Shown here piece by piece: positions 1 through 8,367 of a stretch of DNA of 64,000 bases. The stretch spans positions 140,251 through 204,250 of the forward strand of contig JAMPHZ010000001.1 in assembly GCA_023663145.1 (NCBI GenBank), in the 5' to 3' direction. Positions within the stretch are counted from its first letter, which is position 1. Every line of letters starts with the position of its first letter. The translations under genes were made by a program, and so were the position numbers. The notes below the pieces were generated by a model. That model was not told the DNA's origin and searched no databases. It worked only from the letters and a program-made list of their open reading frames with translations. This stretch comes from Odoribacter sp. (GTDB lineage Bacteria > Bacteroidota > Bacteroidia > Bacteroidales > Muribaculaceae).

Positions 1-28
1 CCGCCGAGAAATAATTGAGGCTCGGCGG
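1..28 (+). terminator. Terminator-like hairpin at window start
   Basis: An 8-bp perfect GC-rich stem (CCGCCGAG at 1-8, CTCGGCGG at 21-28) encloses a 12-base loop and is followed by GGTTTCT. It probably ends a gene lying to the left of the window. The T-run is short, so efficiency is uncertain. Confidence 0.55.
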
Positions 29-71
29 GGTTTCTAATTTGAAAATATAAACAATTTTATAATAAATCACT

Positions 72-923
72 ATGAAGAAATTTTACACTATGCTTATGGC
101 AGCAATTGTGGCAATCAGCGCCAATGCTGCCGATTATTATCTGATTGGCGGTTTTAATAACTGGACTACCAAAGACGCGTCATGCTTGTTTACTGATCAT
201 GGAGACGGAACATATGTGCTTGACTACAATGGAACTCTTACCTCAGGTTTCAAGATCAATGACGGCACATGGTCAAATGATAATGCCAACTTCGGCGGCA
301 GTGCGAAGCTTGTTCTTGGCCAGACATATTCTCTTACCGTAGGTGGGTCAAGTGGAAACATTCCTATGGACGGCAATGTGGAGAATCCTCACATTGTGTT
401 CAATCCTACTGCAAAAACCCTTGTAATCACCGGTCAGGAGAAGGAAGCTGTATTATGTTATGCAATACACGGGCAGATATTCGGCGATGAGAATTGGTCA
501 TCAGTTGAAATGGTTAAGGAGGAAAACGGCGCATGGACACTTACTTCAGCCGTAGTACCCGGTGATTTCGGTATCAAGGAGATGGATGCCGATACCAAGG
601 CTCAGACAAACTGGATCTCCGGAGCTGCTGCAGAAGGCCAGACTCCTACTTTTACAGAAAATGAACTTGGCACCCCCATGGCTGCGCAGGTTGAAGGTAA
701 AAACTGGGCATCAAGCCTCGAAGGAGACTACACTTTTACCTTTGATCCGGAGGCTATGACTCTTACAGTTATCAAGGCCTCAGGTATCACATCGGCCGAA
801 GTAGATGCTATTGATGCCGAGGCTGTGTATTATAACTTACAGGGTGTAAAGGTTGAAACCCCTGCAGCCGGTCTCTTCATAGAAGTCCGCGGCACTCAAG
901 TTCGCAAAGTTGTTGTGAAATAA
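72..923 (+). CDS. Secreted SusE/F-like starch-binding protein with C-terminal sorting-like tail
   Basis: 283 residues. A signal peptide (about residues 1-19, ending ISANA) is followed directly by YYLIGGFNNW, the opening typical of SusE/SusF-type and related carbohydrate-binding beta-sandwich domains. A second domain starts near residue 125 (AIHGQIFGDENW). The last ~40 residues (YYNLQGVKV, then GLFIEVRG and VRKVVVK) match the short beta-rich C-terminal tails of Bacteroidetes secreted proteins that resemble type IX secretion sorting domains. The same tail occurs in two other proteins of this window, at 3098-3403 and 35114-37594. The gene converges on a pullulanase and shares a bidirectional terminator with it, so a role in holding alpha-glucan at the surface is plausible but inferred. 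No catalytic residues are recognised. Confidence 0.7.
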   Translation: MKKFYTMLMAAIVAISANAADYYLIGGFNNWTTKDASCLFTDHGDGTYVLDYNGTLTSGFKINDGTWSNDNANFGGSAKLVLGQTYSLTVGGSSGNIPMDGNVENPHIVFNPTAKTLVITGQEKEAVLCYAIHGQIFGDENWSSVEMVKEENGAWTLTSAVVPGDFGIKEMDADTKAQTNWISGAAAEGQTPTFTENELGTPMAAQVEGKNWASSLEGDYTFTFDPEAMTLTVIKASGITSAEVDAIDAEAVYYNLQGVKVETPAAGLFIEVRGTQVRKVVVK

Positions 924-940
924 TCTGATTTACACATATT

Positions 941-978
941 AAAAAAACAGCCTCCGAATCGTCGGAGGCTGTTTTTTT
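941..978. terminator. Bidirectional terminator between the starch-binding protein and pullulanase
   Basis: A 17-bp perfect stem (941-957 with 962-978) around a 4-base loop, with A-run on one side and T-run on the other, lies between two convergent genes and can terminate both. Confidence 0.9.
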
Positions 979-996
979 AATATGTGTAGTGATTTG

Positions 997-3006
997 TTAT
1001 TTAACACGGGCAAGGATAAGGGCTGATGTTGGAGCAACATTAAGTCTGCCCCCTTTAGTGATGTCAAGACCATCGGCGTTGATCTGTCCGTCACGGGCTA
1101 TTACTATCCAGTCTCCCTTGGGGATTTTAACCTCGTGTGAATCTTCCGATCCGTTGAACACAAGTTTTATTTCTTTCCAGTCATCGCCGTTAGCATTGTT
1201 TTTGATAGAATAGGAAATCAATAGAGGGGAATCAACTTTGTCGAAAACGATATTACGGGCGATATCCTCAGCGGTGGTCATGCGGAATGCGGGATGTGCC
1301 TTACGCAGTCTGATGAGTTCCTTGTAATAATTGAACTGATCAGCATTGTCATGTTTCAGAGACCAGTTGATGGCATTAATTGAATCAGGTGATTTGTATG
1401 AATTATGAACGCCTTTCTTATCGCGGAACACTTCTTCTCCGGCAAACATGAAAGGTGTGCCTTGACTGGTGAAGATTATAGTCTGTGCAAGACGAGCGGC
1501 GCGTTGCCTCTGCTCTGGAGTGGAGCCCGGCATTGAGGCTGCGAGTTTGTCGGTAAGTGTAAGGTCATCATGACATGAGACATAGTTGACAATCATTTCA
1601 GGCGATGAAGCATAGGCAAAACGAGAGTTGTTGCCAAGAGAATAATCAACCTGAGGGTGTGCTGTAGCTGCAACAATACCAATTTTCACAGTCTCTTCAT
1701 TGCCAGGCTTTCCGGTAGCAAAACCGCGGTCGGCCGCGTTACTGTAATGGCCTTTGACAGCATCGCGTATATCATCGCTGAAAACTGCGACTCCTGTCAT
1801 TTTGGATACATTCTCCTTCAACGCGCGACGGTCAGCAGGGAGGGGGGAGTCTCCGGCAGTCCACCCCTCACCATATACAAAGATTGAAGGGTTAATCTTA
1901 TGGAGTTCCTCGACTACACGGTTCATGGTAGCAGTGTCATGAATAGCCATCAGATCGAAGCGAAAACCGTCTATATGATATTCCTCAGCCCAATATTTAA
2001 CAGAGTTGACAATAAAATCTCCCATTTGAGGATGATCTGATGCAGTCTCGTTACCGCAACCTGACGCGTCGGAGTATGTACCGTCGGCGCGGTGCCGGTA
2101 GTAATATCCAGGCGCAGTCAGTGAGAAGTTGGAATCATCGTTTTGCGCCGTGTGGTTGTACACGACGTCCATTACTACCCCAATGCCTGCATCATGAAGA
2201 GCTTTTATCATCTGCTTCATCTCGCTTATGCGTGTTGACGGATTGGCTGGATCAGTGGAGTATGATCCTTCCGGGGCATTATAGTTCAAAGGGTCATAAC
2301 CCCAGTTATAGTTGTTGAGTTGCAGATTGGCTTCGTCAACTGAGTTGTAATCATAGCTTGGAAGGATGTGAACGTGTGTCACTCCGAGTTCCTTCAGGTG
2401 GTCGATGCCCGTCGATTCGCCGGTTGGATTGGTGGTTAGAGGTTCGGTGAGGGCAAGGAATTTGCCTTTGTGTACTATACCGCTTGAGGGATCAATCGAG
2501 AAATCGCGATGGTGCATCTCATAGAGAATAACATCTGTGAAATTATCTACAGAGGGACCTTTGTCATTTTCCCAACCTTCCGGATTTGTAGCATCGAGAT
2601 CAATAATTGCGGCGCGTTCGCCGTTGGTGCCTACGGCCTTGGCCCATACTCCAGGAGTCTCGGCCAACCATTTGCCGCCATGATGGATGCTGAAAGTGTA
2701 GAATTTGCCGTATAAAGGTCGTGACACAGATGCGCGCCACACTCCTCTGTCGCCTTTCACCATGTCAAGGGTGTCAAATGGAGCAGAGTTGCGGTCTGTG
2801 TCATAAAGGAGCACTCGGGCGGCATCTGCCTCAGGTGACCATAGTGCGAAGCGGGTACCTGTGGGATCAACACTCAATTCAAGGTCATCGCCATTATAAA
2901 CCGGCCATGACAGGTAACGGGAATCTGGATTTTGTGCGTCGGCAGCTACAGCCGATGACCCGGCAATGATTGTGGCTGCAAGGATTTTTGAGATGTGTTC
3001 GTTCAT
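997..3006 (-). CDS. pulA: Type I pullulanase (GH13), secreted
   Basis: 669 residues; cleaves alpha-1,6 branches of pullulan and starch-type glucans. An N-terminal signal peptide (about 1-25, ending AADAQ) points to the periplasm or surface. Residues ~40-130 form a CBM48-like N domain. The type I pullulanase signature YNWGYDP is at 233-239. GH13 regions follow: DVVYNH (280-285), GFRFD with nucleophile Asp351, VYGEGW with acid/base Glu380, and SCHD with Asp480. All three catalytic carboxylates are present and the length is normal for the family. It pairs functionally with malQ at 25-28 kb. No convincing promoter was seen just upstream, so it may be read with the small gene at 3098-3403. Confidence 0.95.
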   Translation of the reverse strand: MNEHISKILAATIIAGSSAVAADAQNPDSRYLSWPVYNGDDLELSVDPTGTRFALWSPEADAARVLLYDTDRNSAPFDTLDMVKGDRGVWRASVSRPLYGKFYTFSIHHGGKWLAETPGVWAKAVGTNGERAAIIDLDATNPEGWENDKGPSVDNFTDVILYEMHHRDFSIDPSSGIVHKGKFLALTEPLTTNPTGESTGIDHLKELGVTHVHILPSYDYNSVDEANLQLNNYNWGYDPLNYNAPEGSYSTDPANPSTRISEMKQMIKALHDAGIGVVMDVVYNHTAQNDDSNFSLTAPGYYYRHRADGTYSDASGCGNETASDHPQMGDFIVNSVKYWAEEYHIDGFRFDLMAIHDTATMNRVVEELHKINPSIFVYGEGWTAGDSPLPADRRALKENVSKMTGVAVFSDDIRDAVKGHYSNAADRGFATGKPGNEETVKIGIVAATAHPQVDYSLGNNSRFAYASSPEMIVNYVSCHDDLTLTDKLAASMPGSTPEQRQRAARLAQTIIFTSQGTPFMFAGEEVFRDKKGVHNSYKSPDSINAINWSLKHDNADQFNYYKELIRLRKAHPAFRMTTAEDIARNIVFDKVDSPLLISYSIKNNANGDDWKEIKLVFNGSEDSHEVKIPKGDWIVIARDGQINADGLDITKGGRLNVAPTSALILARVK

Positions 3007-3097
3007 GTGTAGTCAAGTAGTCTTTTTCCTATGAAAAAGCAAAACGGGTATGATATAATTTAATTTTTGGGTGCAGGGGGTAAGAGAAAAAAGAGGC

Positions 3098-3403
3098 TTA
3101 TTTAACCACTACTCTCTTTGATAAGCGATCTACGCGCACTATGTAGCAGCCGGGAACGAGATCAATCGTTGTGGAACCTTCGGCGACATTAATGTGCTTT
3201 ACAATTTGTCCGGTTATGGCATATATTGTGACATCATGCGTTTGGTCATCGTTTACCACGATTTCGACTCCGGTAGCTTTGACTGCAATATTTACTACGG
3301 CTGTGGATATATCATCGGTTACCTGTGGATGCACTTCAGCAGTTACCATCACCGGCAAGGCCATGGTAATACAGAGTAAACAGTAGATGATAAATTTCTT
3401 CAT
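3098..3403 (-). CDS. Small secreted protein made mostly of a sorting-like C-terminal tail
   Basis: 101 residues. Residues 1-22 are a clear signal peptide. After a ~20-residue linker, the rest (VEIVVNDDQTHDVTIYAITG through CYIVRVDRLSKRVVVK) resembles the C-terminal sorting domain of type IX secretion cargo. There is no separate cargo domain, which is unusual. It lies 24 bases downstream of the Spy-like gene of the sigma-factor operon and 91 bases upstream of pulA, all on one strand. The function is unknown; it could be a degenerate cargo protein or a small surface protein. Confidence 0.6.
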   Translation of the reverse strand: MKKFIIYCLLCITMALPVMVTAEVHPQVTDDISTAVVNIAVKATGVEIVVNDDQTHDVTIYAITGQIVKHINVAEGSTTIDLVPGCYIVRVDRLSKRVVVK

Positions 3404-3427
3404 TCCAAAAGTTGTGTGTAATAGCTT

Positions 3428-3907
3428 TTATTGCATTCCACGGCCATTGGTGAGACGGCGATGGCGGTTTACAAGTTGACGGGTGAAACTGCGCTCGGCA
3501 TTTTTAAGCATTAGCAGTTGCCTGGGCTGTAGTATGTCTTTGAATTTGTCGAAGTATTCAAGTTCTATATCACCTTCTGATTTTTTTAGTTCAAACAAAG
3601 CTCTTGCGGCATTTGTTAACTCAATATCGCCGGCTGTAGCATCTCCAGATACACGGTCCTCTATCTCTCGGGTCTGGGCGTTGATGCTTTCTATCCTGTC
3701 TTCCATTTCATCGTAGAGAGGGAAGAATCGGTTTTGTTGGTCACGCGACAAGTCAAGTTCCTTGGTAAGGAATTCGTGTTTATAAGTCCTTATTTCCTGT
3801 AGCCATCTCTGGCGATCATCCGGAGACAGTGAACTTTGTGCCTGCGAGTACATCGGGATCAAAGCTGTGGAGAGGAGAATGAAGACTATGGCTATGCGTT
3901 TGATCAT
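3428..3907 (-). CDS. Spy/CpxP-like periplasmic helical protein
   Basis: 159 residues. The signal peptide (about 1-23, ending YSQAQ) is followed by an all-helical, highly charged body with LDLSRDQQNRFFPLYDEME, close in pattern to the LTxxQ repeats of Spy/CpxP periplasmic chaperone-sensors. Proteins of this type often sit beside ECF sigma factors in Bacteroidales. Its start overlaps the end of the anti-sigma-like gene by 4 bases, so the two are translationally coupled. A role in envelope-stress sensing or holding unfolded protein is inferred from fold and context. Confidence 0.65.
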   Translation of the reverse strand: MIKRIAIVFILLSTALIPMYSQAQSSLSPDDRQRWLQEIRTYKHEFLTKELDLSRDQQNRFFPLYDEMEDRIESINAQTREIEDRVSGDATAGDIELTNAARALFELKKSEGDIELEYFDKFKDILQPRQLLMLKNAERSFTRQLVNRHRRLTNGRGMQ

Positions 3908-4335
3908 AATTCAGAAGATAAATCAGACAGTTGGTCAGAGTCAAGTAACAATGAGTCGGGAGCAAGTCCGTCTTCCATGAGTTCGTCGTAATAGTCCCAT
4001 TGGTTTAGATCAGTGATGACATATTCGTTTACGAAATCATCATTGGAGAGCGCTTCGGCAATAACGGGATTATTGTCAAGAGTAACAGTAGACGTGGCGG
4101 TGAGCATGGTGAACATCTTGAGCATGCACCATATACCACCGAACATAGCGGCCATGTAGGCATACGGGCGAATCCTTGACCAAAGAGTGCGGTTGCTTTT
4201 GACCGGAGCCGAGAGTTCAGGCCGGTCAGGCAGACTCGCCGCCATGCGACGCTTGAATTCGGCAAAGTAACCGTCGGGAACGGTCATGCCGTCACTGCGG
4301 TTGAGTTTGTCGAGTATATCATTCTGCTTGTCCAT
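3904..4335 (-). CDS. Membrane anti-sigma-like protein of the ECF operon
   Basis: 143 residues. A cytoplasmic N-terminal part (about 1-50) is followed by one hydrophobic segment (about 52-78, YMAAMFGGIWCMLKMFTM) and an acidic C-terminal region outside. The organisation, cytoplasmic helix-TM-short periplasmic tail, and the position directly after an ECF sigma gene (43-base gap) indicate an anti-sigma factor. It lacks the FecR architecture and no zinc-binding HxxxCxxC motif is seen. Overlaps the Spy-like gene by 4 bases. Confidence 0.6.
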   Translation of the reverse strand: MDKQNDILDKLNRSDGMTVPDGYFAEFKRRMAASLPDRPELSAPVKSNRTLWSRIRPYAYMAAMFGGIWCMLKMFTMLTATSTVTLDNNPVIAEALSNDDFVNEYVITDLNQWDYYDELMEDGLAPDSLLLDSDQLSDLSSEL

Positions 4336-4378
4336 TGTATTGTTCTTTGGATATTTGACTTTAGCTATGGTAAATGGT

Positions 4379-4936
4379 TTAATCGGAATTTTTAAAAAAA
4401 TTCTCGATTTTTTTTACAGCGAGGTGATAGGATGCTTTCAAAGCTCCGACTGTAGTGCCGAGGATGGATGACATATCCTCGTACTTCATGTCATCATAAT
4501 ATTTCATGTTGAAAACGAGCCGTTGTTTCTCGGGCAACAGTGTCACGGCTTGCCGTAGTTTTGTTGCAAGTTCGTCGCCGTTTACATTATCATCAGCCTC
4601 AATCGTGGCGGCGAGTGCCGCTTCCTGATCATCAAGAGACAATGACTGACGCTTGCGCTCTTTCTGCAGGAATGTTATGGCTTCATTGATGGCAATTTTG
4701 TAGAGCCATGTCGAGAGTCGCGCGTCGCCTCTGAAATTTTCAATAGACATCCATGCTTTCATGAATGTATTCTGTAATAAATCATTTGAGTCGTCATGAC
4801 TCTGCACCATGCGGCGGATCTGCCAGTACAATGGCTCTGAATACAGATCTATTACCTCATTAAAAGCCTCGCGTGCTGTAGACGGCTCGCGCAGACGGGC
4901 TATCAGTTCTGGGTTTTCAGCGGGTAATGAGGCCAT
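4379..4936 (-). CDS. ECF-family RNA polymerase sigma factor
   Basis: 185 residues from the chosen start (MASLPAENPE). Sigma-70 region 2 is visible as NDLLQNTFMKAWMSIENFRG and LSTWLYKIAINEAI, and region 4 as LLPEKQRLVFNMKYYDDMKY followed by a helix-turn-helix (GTTVGALKASYHLAVKKIE). An upstream in-frame ATG at 4996 would add 20 residues, but a good Bacteroidetes -7 box (4965-4972) lies inside that extension, so the ATG at 4936 is preferred. First gene of an operon with the anti-sigma-like and Spy-like genes; probably autoregulated and answering to envelope stress. Confidence 0.88.
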   Translation of the reverse strand: MASLPAENPELIARLREPSTAREAFNEVIDLYSEPLYWQIRRMVQSHDDSNDLLQNTFMKAWMSIENFRGDARLSTWLYKIAINEAITFLQKERKRQSLSLDDQEAALAATIEADDNVNGDELATKLRQAVTLLPEKQRLVFNMKYYDDMKYEDMSSILGTTVGALKASYHLAVKKIENFFKNSD

Positions 4937-4964
4937 GATGCGATAATATTTATCTATTTTACTG

Positions 4965-4996
4965 CAAAAGTACGTTTTTTTTCTCAAAAAGCACAA
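4965..4996 (-). promoter_or_regulatory. Promoter of the ECF sigma operon
   Basis: On the minus strand TACTTTTG (4965-4972) matches the Bacteroidetes -7 consensus TAnnTTTG, with TTG about 21 bases upstream (4994-4996). It fixes the sigma start at 4936. Confidence 0.6.
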
Positions 4997-5036
4997 TGGA
5001 TGAATTACTTTTAAGGATTATTTGGAAAAATAGCAG

Positions 5037-5044
5037 TAAATTTG
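5037..5044 (+). promoter_or_regulatory. -7 box almost abutting a TonB receptor start codon
   Basis: TAAATTTG at 5037-5044 matches the -7 consensus but ends only 4 bases before the ATG at 5049. No good -33 TTTG is seen at the expected spacing. If used, the message is leaderless or translation begins at the second ATG (5067). Confidence 0.45.
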
Positions 5045-5048
5045 CGTC

Positions 5049-7274
5049 ATGAAACATATTATACTCATGGTGGCCGCGTCGGCTGCGGTTTTTGCAGGGA
5101 GGGCTCAGCAGTCCGATACTACCGCCACAGGGCAGTCTCATATCCTCAATACGATTGAAGTTCTTGGTATAAAGCAGATGCCTTCCACTGGATCATCTCC
5201 CGTGACGCGTTTTTCTGCTACAACGGTCAATCGCCTTGGTATCAGCGCAGTCAAGAATCTTGGCGATATAGTGCCAAACTTCTACACACCGGCATATGGC
5301 TCGAGAATGACATCTTCGATTTATATGCGTGGCCTCGGTTCCCGTATTGATCAGGCTGTGGTAGGGCTTAATATTGATGGAGTACCTGTATTGAACAAGG
5401 ATGCCTATGATACCGACATTCCTGACATCGCATCCATAGACGTGGTGCGAGGTGCGCAGTCGGTGCTAAATGGTCGTAATGCCATGGCCGGCCAAATTAA
5501 TATATACACGCTCTCTCCACGTGATTTCACGGGATTAAAGGCAATGGTTGAATATGGGAGATTCAATAATGTTAAAACTTCGGTTTCCGGATATTTCAAA
5601 CTGGAAGATAATCTTTCAACATCAATAGGGGCATATTATAACCATAATGGTGGATATTGGCGCAATGAATTCAATAACAGTAAGGTCGGTGTCGACAATA
5701 CCGGAGGGATGCGTTGGAAAACAGTATTCTCGCCTTCAGCTCACCATACCATTACCAATACAGCGACATTCTCCATATCCCGTCAGGCAGGTTATCCATA
5801 CCGTTCTGTCACAACAGGATCCATTGCGTACAATGATACATGTTTCTACCGGCGTAATTATTTCAGCGATGGTCTCATTGTGGCGTGGGCAGGAAAGAGA
5901 GTGGTCGTGACTTCGCTCACGTCAGTTCAGTATATGGATGATAACATGACACTTGACCAGGATTTTACACCTGCTGATTATTTTACGCTCACACAGCGCC
6001 GGAGAGAAGTGGCGTTGACTGAAGATCTATTCACAAAGGGAACCCGTGGCAAATACTCATGGCTTGGAGGCGTATTCGGATTCTGGCGCCGGACATCAAT
6101 GGACGCTCCTGTTACTTTCTATGATACGGGTATAGAAAAATTGATTGAAGAGAAACGTAATGATATGAACCCCGCATACCCCATTGAATGGGATATGCGG
6201 ACATTTCCGTTGCTTAGTCATTTCAGCACTGTTGTAGGCGGGTTTGCATTCTATCATGAAAGCAGTGTGAATTTTGGCCCGTGGAATGTCGATGCCGGCC
6301 TGAGATGGGATTTTGAGCGTGTGACATGCGATTATAACAGCGATGCAGATGCATCATATACAGTCTACAAGATGCTTGATGGTGGGAATAAGGAGCCATA
6401 TAGCAATATGGCTGTTGATATACATGATACCGGCCATCTGAAGCAGGCGTTCAATCAACTTCTTCCAAAGCTATCAGTTACCTACAACTATGATGCCGGT
6501 CATGTTTATGCTACATTTACCAAAGGCTACAAAAGCGGTGGATTCAACACACAGATGTTCAGCGACGTGCTGCAGCAACGTGTGATGGAGAGTATGGGAC
6601 TGAGCATGCCTTATAAAGTGGCTGATATAGTCAGTTATAAGCCGGAGACAAGTTGGAATTACGAGATAGGAACGCGTAATAACTTGGTCGGAGGTAAGAT
6701 AGGTGTGGACGCGGTTGCATTTATGATTGATTGCAGAAATCAGCAACTTACCGTTTTTCCCCCCGGCCTTGTGACTGGCCGTATCATGACCAATGCGGGG
6801 CGTACACGTTCGATGGGCGTTGAGCTTTCGTTACGTTACCGCCCGATAGAGTCGGTAGCTCTCAATATCAACTACGGATACACTAATGCGGTGTTCAGAC
6901 AATATAACGATGGTAAAGCCGATTATCGCGGCTGTCGCGTGCCATATGCCCCGGCGCACACTTTATTTGTGTCGGCCTTGTGGGAAATGCCTTGGAAGGC
7001 CGGAGATTTCACACCCATGTTGCAACTTACGGCGCGTGGAGCGGGAGATATATATTGGAATGAAAGCAATGATCTCTCGCAACCATTCTATGCCTTGGCC
7101 GGAGCATCCTTTACCATGCAGTCTCAGATTTTTACAATAAAACTATGGGGTGAGAATATTACTGGCACACGTTACGACACTTTCTATTTCAAGTCAATGG
7201 GTAACGAGTTTATACAGCAAGGCGTACCGGCAACATTCGGTGTGACTCTCAGGGTTAATGTTAATTATAATTAA
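5049..7274 (+). CDS. TonB-dependent outer-membrane receptor
   Basis: 741 residues. Signal peptide (about 1-19, ending AGRAQ), a plug domain (about 30-150, with IYMRGLGSRIDQAVVGLNID and a VVRGAQSVLNGRNAMAGQIN stretch), and a 22-strand-type barrel full of alternating aromatic and polar residues, ending in an aromatic-rich FGVTLRVNVNYN. There is no N-terminal carboxypeptidase-like domain and no SusD partner, so it is more like a metal/cofactor or small-molecule receptor than a glycan SusC. A lipoprotein gene follows 75 bases later. The substrate is not evident. The start is ambiguous: a promoter-like box lies 4 bases upstream, and the ATG at 5067 (residue 7) would still leave a shorter signal peptide. 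Confidence 0.9.
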   Translation: MKHIILMVAASAAVFAGRAQQSDTTATGQSHILNTIEVLGIKQMPSTGSSPVTRFSATTVNRLGISAVKNLGDIVPNFYTPAYGSRMTSSIYMRGLGSRIDQAVVGLNIDGVPVLNKDAYDTDIPDIASIDVVRGAQSVLNGRNAMAGQINIYTLSPRDFTGLKAMVEYGRFNNVKTSVSGYFKLEDNLSTSIGAYYNHNGGYWRNEFNNSKVGVDNTGGMRWKTVFSPSAHHTITNTATFSISRQAGYPYRSVTTGSIAYNDTCFYRRNYFSDGLIVAWAGKRVVVTSLTSVQYMDDNMTLDQDFTPADYFTLTQRRREVALTEDLFTKGTRGKYSWLGGVFGFWRRTSMDAPVTFYDTGIEKLIEEKRNDMNPAYPIEWDMRTFPLLSHFSTVVGGFAFYHESSVNFGPWNVDAGLRWDFERVTCDYNSDADASYTVYKMLDGGNKEPYSNMAVDIHDTGHLKQAFNQLLPKLSVTYNYDAGHVYATFTKGYKSGGFNTQMFSDVLQQRVMESMGLSMPYKVADIVSYKPETSWNYEIGTRNNLVGGKIGVDAVAFMIDCRNQQLTVFPPGLVTGRIMTNAGRTRSMGVELSLRYRPIESVALNINYGYTNAVFRQYNDGKADYRGCRVPYAPAHTLFVSALWEMPWKAGDFTPMLQLTARGAGDIYWNESNDLSQPFYALAGASFTMQSQIFTIKLWGENITGTRYDTFYFKSMGNEFIQQGVPATFGVTLRVNVNYN

Positions 7275-7301
7275 ATATAGACTGCGAGCCGTTTTTATTG
7301 C

Positions 7302-7309
7302 TAACTTTG
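7302..7309 (+). promoter_or_regulatory. Promoter -7 box for the lipoprotein gene
   Basis: TAACTTTG, 40 bases before the ATG at 7350, matches TAnnTTTG. The -33 element is weak, so the gene may have its own promoter or be read with the receptor. Confidence 0.45.
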
Positions 7310-7349
7310 GCGCACAAAATCTGGATAAATCAACCTTATAATAAAAAAT

Positions 7350-8291
7350 ATGAATCTTAACAAACTGCTAATTGCAGCCTTGTTGACGACAGCCGCGCTG
7401 TCTCTGGGCTCTTGTAATGACAACAACAAAGACACAGACACAATTTACAGATACGATTTTCAACGTTGCTATACGGTAGTTACCGATCTTAATGAGAGTC
7501 AGATAAATTCAACAACTGTGAGCAGCCCGGTTACAATACAGATGTTCTCGAACTGGACCACATCAAAAGCTGACATATCCATTTCTGGAATGTCTATCGG
7601 CGGTCAGACCTATCCTGTCATCAGCATTGATAACGCTTCTTGGCAGCTTGTTGAGAATAATACATGGGGGCGTGTGATGTCGGCACCTATAGCCACCCTT
7701 CCTACCGGGCAGTACATATCACTTGACCGTTTTAATCTTGAATGGACTGACCGCCCGGAGATCGTAGGTACCGTAGTGTCAGAGTATACGCCGGCATTGG
7801 CATTCGATTTCATCATTGATGGCCGCTACCGGGTGGCAGGTTCAAACCAACCATTCGTGATGGGTGGTACTACTGAGTCAACCCCTCAGGGGGGTGAGAC
7901 ATTCAAGTCAAATATATCACTCTACGTAACGACTCTTGACTTCTCCACCAAAAAGGCTGCTATTAAGATTAATAATGCTAATTTTGCGCCCGGTATGCCT
8001 TCCCTTAACATGGAGTTTCCAGGTGTTGACTACGAAATTGAACCTGATGGTTCTGTCAAACTCAGTTGTTCGTCTCTTACACCTACCATCGGAGGTACTC
8101 CGTATGAAGATTACAAGATCACGGATCTTGAGGGTGAAATAAATCCGGGTAGAAATGACTCCGAAATTGAATTCACATGCACTTTTGCAGGTGCATTTGC
8201 TGATAGGATCGAAGCTTTGTTCGGTACCAACGTATTCAACGTCAAGGCTGAAATTGATTTCACCTCTTACGAGGGATATCTCAAGAACTGA
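7350..8291 (+). CDS. Unrecognised lipoprotein beside a TonB receptor
   Basis: 313 residues with a lipoprotein signal peptide (lipobox LGSC, Cys near residue 22) followed by an acidic, Asn/Asp-rich linker. The rest is predicted beta-rich: two roughly 130-residue halves with many alternating hydrophobics, reminiscent of calycin or beta-sandwich lipoproteins, but no family is recognised with confidence. No catalytic motif is visible. Position directly after a TonB-dependent receptor suggests a surface ligand-binding partner; this is inference only. A strong hairpin terminator follows. Confidence 0.65.
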   Translation: MNLNKLLIAALLTTAALSLGSCNDNNKDTDTIYRYDFQRCYTVVTDLNESQINSTTVSSPVTIQMFSNWTTSKADISISGMSIGGQTYPVISIDNASWQLVENNTWGRVMSAPIATLPTGQYISLDRFNLEWTDRPEIVGTVVSEYTPALAFDFIIDGRYRVAGSNQPFVMGGTTESTPQGGETFKSNISLYVTTLDFSTKKAAIKINNANFAPGMPSLNMEFPGVDYEIEPDGSVKLSCSSLTPTIGGTPYEDYKITDLEGEINPGRNDSEIEFTCTFAGAFADRIEALFGTNVFNVKAEIDFTSYEGYLKN

Positions 8292-8310
8292 TAATTTTAG
8301 ACATTATATA

Positions 8311-8351
8311 AATGACGGCTCCGCGATAAACATAGTCGCGGAGCCGTCATT
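8311..8351. terminator. Bidirectional terminator between lipoprotein and mdh
   Basis: A 16-bp perfect stem (8311-8326 with 8336-8351, GC-rich core GACGGCTCCGCG) around a 9-base loop, located between convergent genes. Confidence 0.85.
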
Positions 8352-8367
8352 TACTGTATTAGTCGTA

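Noticed and set aside
7350..8291. HmuY-like haem-binding lipoprotein partnered with the TonB receptor
   Set aside because: Context is suggestive, but length and sequence gave no recognisable haem-binding motif, so no function is assigned.
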